Below are positions 5,372 through 7,209 of a stretch of DNA of 7,209 nt, in pieces. Location: contig JACDER010000068.1 of assembly GCA_013816275.1 (NCBI GenBank), forward strand, positions 1 through 7,209. Direction: 5' to 3'. Source of the DNA: Actinomycetota bacterium (GTDB lineage Bacteria; Actinomycetota; Thermoleophilia; Gaiellales; Gaiellaceae). The notes beneath the pieces were generated by a model. It was not told the origin of the DNA, did no database searches, and saw only the letters and a list, made by a program, of their open reading frames with translations. Position 1 is the stretch's first letter, and each line of letters opens with the position of its first letter. Made by a program: the position numbers and the translations under genes.

Positions 5372-6103
5372 ATGCACGCTCTTCCCGCGAAGACTCCGGT
5401 TGCGCTCGTTTCCCGCTCGGTGGCGCTCGCCCCGGGAAGGATCACGGCGGCCTCGCTCTCGTGCCCATATGGGAGGGTGCCCGTCAGCGGAGGCGTCTCC
5501 GGTGACCTTTCGGGAGTGGACACCCTGCGCTCGCGTCCCCACCTGTACTCGTGGCAGTTCCGGCTGCTGAACCCCGAAGGAGCCGGCACGAGCACCGTCC
5601 GCGTGTCGCTCACCTGTATGCCGGCCACCGCGACGACGGTCGGCCGGTCATTCCAGTCCAGTACCCGTGCGCGCGGCAAGCTGGCGTGCCCGACCGGCTT
5701 CTCGGCCACCGGGTTCGGGTGGGACTACCCGGCTCCTCAGGACGCTTTCCAGGGCTTTCTCGGCTGGGTGATCAGGCAAGTGGAGCCCGGGTGGAAGATC
5801 GTCGCATCCGACCTGGCCTACGACGCCCGCAGCCCCTCCGGGCCGATCCACCTCTACGGCCGGTGCGTCCGGCACCAACACTTCGAACGCGTCCGGTTTG
5901 CCGCTTCGCCTGGAAAGGGCGAGTACACCGTCGAGCGCCGCTGTCCCCGGGGCGGTACCGCCGTCGGCGGAGGCTTCTCCCTGGGTGGAGACCAGTTCCT
6001 GGACGGATTCGCCCTGTCTACGTTGTCATCCGGCCGCTGGACGATCTTCAACCGTGGTCCCCGTGTCAGCCGTGTCCGGCTGACGCTTGTCTGCATGTCT
6101 TGA
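5372..6103 (+). CDS. Unrecognised protein with three Cys-bracketed repeats
   Basis: Hypothetical protein of 243 residues from ATG 5372. I do not recognise a named family. The sequence divides into three related units of about 65-80 residues (roughly 10-85, 87-168, 171-243). Each opens with a Val/Arg segment and then CP-x-G (Cys31, Cys106, Cys191), continues with a Gly-rich piece such as PVSGGVSG or AVGGGFSLGG, has a Trp in a strand (Trp61, Trp141, Trp223: YSWQFRLLN, PGWKIV, GRWTIFN), and closes on a single Cys (Cys82, Cys165, Cys241). One disulfide per unit and a beta-rich fold are likely, which would suit an extracytoplasmic location, yet there is no clear signal peptide or membrane segment. 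An in-frame GTG at 5336 would add 12 residues but overlap the divergent SDR gene, so ATG 5372 is preferred. No strong ribosome site is seen. Codon use looks like that of its neighbours. Confidence 0.75.
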   Translation: MHALPAKTPVALVSRSVALAPGRITAASLSCPYGRVPVSGGVSGDLSGVDTLRSRPHLYSWQFRLLNPEGAGTSTVRVSLTCMPATATTVGRSFQSSTRARGKLACPTGFSATGFGWDYPAPQDAFQGFLGWVIRQVEPGWKIVASDLAYDARSPSGPIHLYGRCVRHQHFERVRFAASPGKGEYTVERRCPRGGTAVGGGFSLGGDQFLDGFALSTLSSGRWTIFNRGPRVSRVRLTLVCMS

Positions 6104-6109
6104 CATAAC

Positions 6110-6132
6110 GCGGACCCCCGGAAAGGGCCCGC
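6110..6132 (+). other. Imperfect inverted repeat between two plus-strand genes
   Basis: GCGGACCC (6110-6117) can pair with GGGCCCGC (6125-6132), with one A-C mismatch and a 7-base loop. It begins seven bases after the stop of the repeat protein. No T tract follows, so it is at best a weak terminator or transcript-end hairpin. Confidence 0.4.
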
Positions 6133-6154
6133 TACCGGCATACTTCTGATTCCT

Positions 6155-7209
6155 ATGAGGGACGAGCTCTCGTTCGAGGCTCGCCGAGCCTTGCGGGCGC
6201 GCCATGAGCGCCGCCGCAAAATGTATAGACGGCGTCGGCTAGCGGCACTCGGCATCCTGATCGTCATCGCGGCCGGCGTGTCCGCGGTCGTCGCCGCGCT
6301 CGCCGGCGGAAGCTCGGACCCGAAGTCAGCTGCGGGCGCTCACGCGGCCAAGAAGCACGTCAAACGGACGTTCCCGGCGCGGCCGAAGGAGATCCGTGGT
6401 GTCCACGTGACCATGTCGCTGGCGACGATCCCCGGGAAGATCAACGAGTACTTGGCGATGCGCCGCCACGGCCTGAACACACTCGAGGTCGATCTGAAGG
6501 ACGAGAGCGGGCAGGTCGCGTTCAGCAATCCCTACATCCCGCTCGCTCACCGGACCGGCGCCGCCCACTCCTACTACAACCCCTACAGGATCGCGCGGGA
6601 GGTGCACGCCAAGCACGTGTACCTGATCGGCCGCATCGTCGTGTTCGAGGATCCGATCCTGTCCGAGAAGCTTCCGAGCTACGCGATCAAGAACCCGGAC
6701 GGGTCGATCTGGCGCAACAACATCGGACTCGGCTGGACGAACATGTACGACAAGCGAGTCTGGAAGTACGTGACGGACATCGGTCTCGCAGCCGCGAAGG
6801 CGGGCTTCGACGAGATCCAGTTCGACTACGTCCGCTTCCCGAGCGACGGCGACGTGTCGATCATCCAGTACCCCCGCAAGGTGAACGAGAAGAAGGGGAT
6901 CACCATCGGACGCTTCGCCGAGTACGCGGCCAACCGGCTGCACAAGGCCTACGTGCGCGTCGGTGCCGACCTGTTCGGCCTGGCCGCCAACCAGAATCTC
7001 GGCATCGGGCAGGTGCCGCGGAAGATCGGCCGCTACCTGGACACGATCTCGCCCATGGCCTACCCGTCTCACTACGGGCCTGACGAGTACAACATCCCGG
7101 ATCCGAATGCGTCGCCGGGGCCGGTCGTCTTCCAGACGCTCAAGGACTTCCGCCGCTCGCTCCGTGGGCGTAGAGCCGTGCTCGTTCCCTGGCTGCAGGA
7201 CTTCTCGCT
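6155..7209 (+). CDS. Membrane-anchored putative glycoside hydrolase, DUF4015 family (3' end outside window)
   Basis: The frame runs from ATG 6155 to the window end without a stop (351 codons visible). Residues 1-28 are strongly basic (ARHERRRKMYRRRR), followed by one hydrophobic segment (about 29-50). This is a signal-anchor layout that puts the rest outside the cytoplasm. A short Ala/Lys linker follows. From about residue 76 (KEIRGVHVTMSLA) it matches the TIM-barrel family DUF4015 of putative glycoside hydrolases: NTLEVDLKDESGQV (Asp113, Asp116), LIGRIVVFEDPIL (160-169), the DGSIWRNNIGLGWTNMYDKRVWKYV stretch, and GFDEIQFDYVRFPSDGD (217-233), whose acidic residues are the likely catalytic or binding ones. 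A cell-wall or exopolysaccharide substrate is plausible but unproven. A near-leaderless start is possible: CATACT (6139-6144) lies 10 bases before the ATG and no ribosome site is present. Confidence 0.88.
   Translation, partial: MRDELSFEARRALRARHERRRKMYRRRRLAALGILIVIAAGVSAVVAALAGGSSDPKSAAGAHAAKKHVKRTFPARPKEIRGVHVTMSLATIPGKINEYLAMRRHGLNTLEVDLKDESGQVAFSNPYIPLAHRTGAAHSYYNPYRIAREVHAKHVYLIGRIVVFEDPILSEKLPSYAIKNPDGSIWRNNIGLGWTNMYDKRVWKYVTDIGLAAAKAGFDEIQFDYVRFPSDGDVSIIQYPRKVNEKKGITIGRFAEYAANRLHKAYVRVGADLFGLAANQNLGIGQVPRKIGRYLDTISPMAYPSHYGPDEYNIPDPNASPGPVVFQTLKDFRRSLRGRRAVLVPWLQDFS

Noticed and set aside
6100..6105. TTGACA at the end of the repeat-protein gene as a -35 box for the DUF4015 gene
   Set aside because: The bases 16-18 downstream are GC-rich (AAAGGG area) with no -10 box; the nearest candidate, CATACT at 6139, is 33 bases away.

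Overview
The window is GC-rich DNA, densely packed with genes that often start with GTG and overlap by four bases (GTGA). Together with a SufS/SufU-type Fe-S pathway and promoters resembling sigma-70 sites of high-GC Gram-positives, this points to an actinobacterium, possibly a deep-branching class such as Thermoleophilia. That placement is inference; no rRNA or other strong phylogenetic marker is present. No mobile element, CRISPR array, tRNA or rRNA is visible.

Layout. (1) Bases 1-3494, plus strand: a tight probable operon of sufS (3' part only), sufU, a small Rieske [2Fe-2S] protein, tag (3-methyladenine DNA glycosylase I), an exported TolB-like beta-propeller protein and a class I O-methyltransferase. 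Gaps are 13, 2, -4, -4 and 1 bases. The first three genes belong to Fe-S cluster assembly; the last three look like co-transcribed passengers.

(2) Bases 3495-3787: no protein gene. This stretch holds what looks like an independent small-RNA gene: a promoter-like pair (TTGCGC-16-TAGAGT), about 220 nt that fold by perfect long-range pairing (three stacked helices joining 3553-3591 to 3677-3707, plus three inner hairpins), and a rho-independent terminator directly after. Its 5' end carries a 14-nt segment complementary to the 3' end of 16S rRNA. Size, pairing and built-in terminator make a raiA-type RNA the best-known candidate, but I could not compare it to the family model. A 20-bp tandem duplication follows the terminator. 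This is the most interesting part of the window.

(3) Bases 3788-5349, minus strand: a two-gene unit with a GTGA overlap, an NAD(P)-binding atypical SDR (NDUFA9-like) followed by a peptidase E-like S51 protein. The SDR appears to be transcribed from a leaderless promoter. (4) Bases 5372-7209, plus strand: an unrecognised protein built from three Cys-bracketed repeats, then the 5' part of a membrane-anchored putative glycoside hydrolase of the DUF4015 family that runs off the window end.

The region reads as ordinary chromosomal housekeeping sequence with one structured RNA gene between two convergent protein-coding units.
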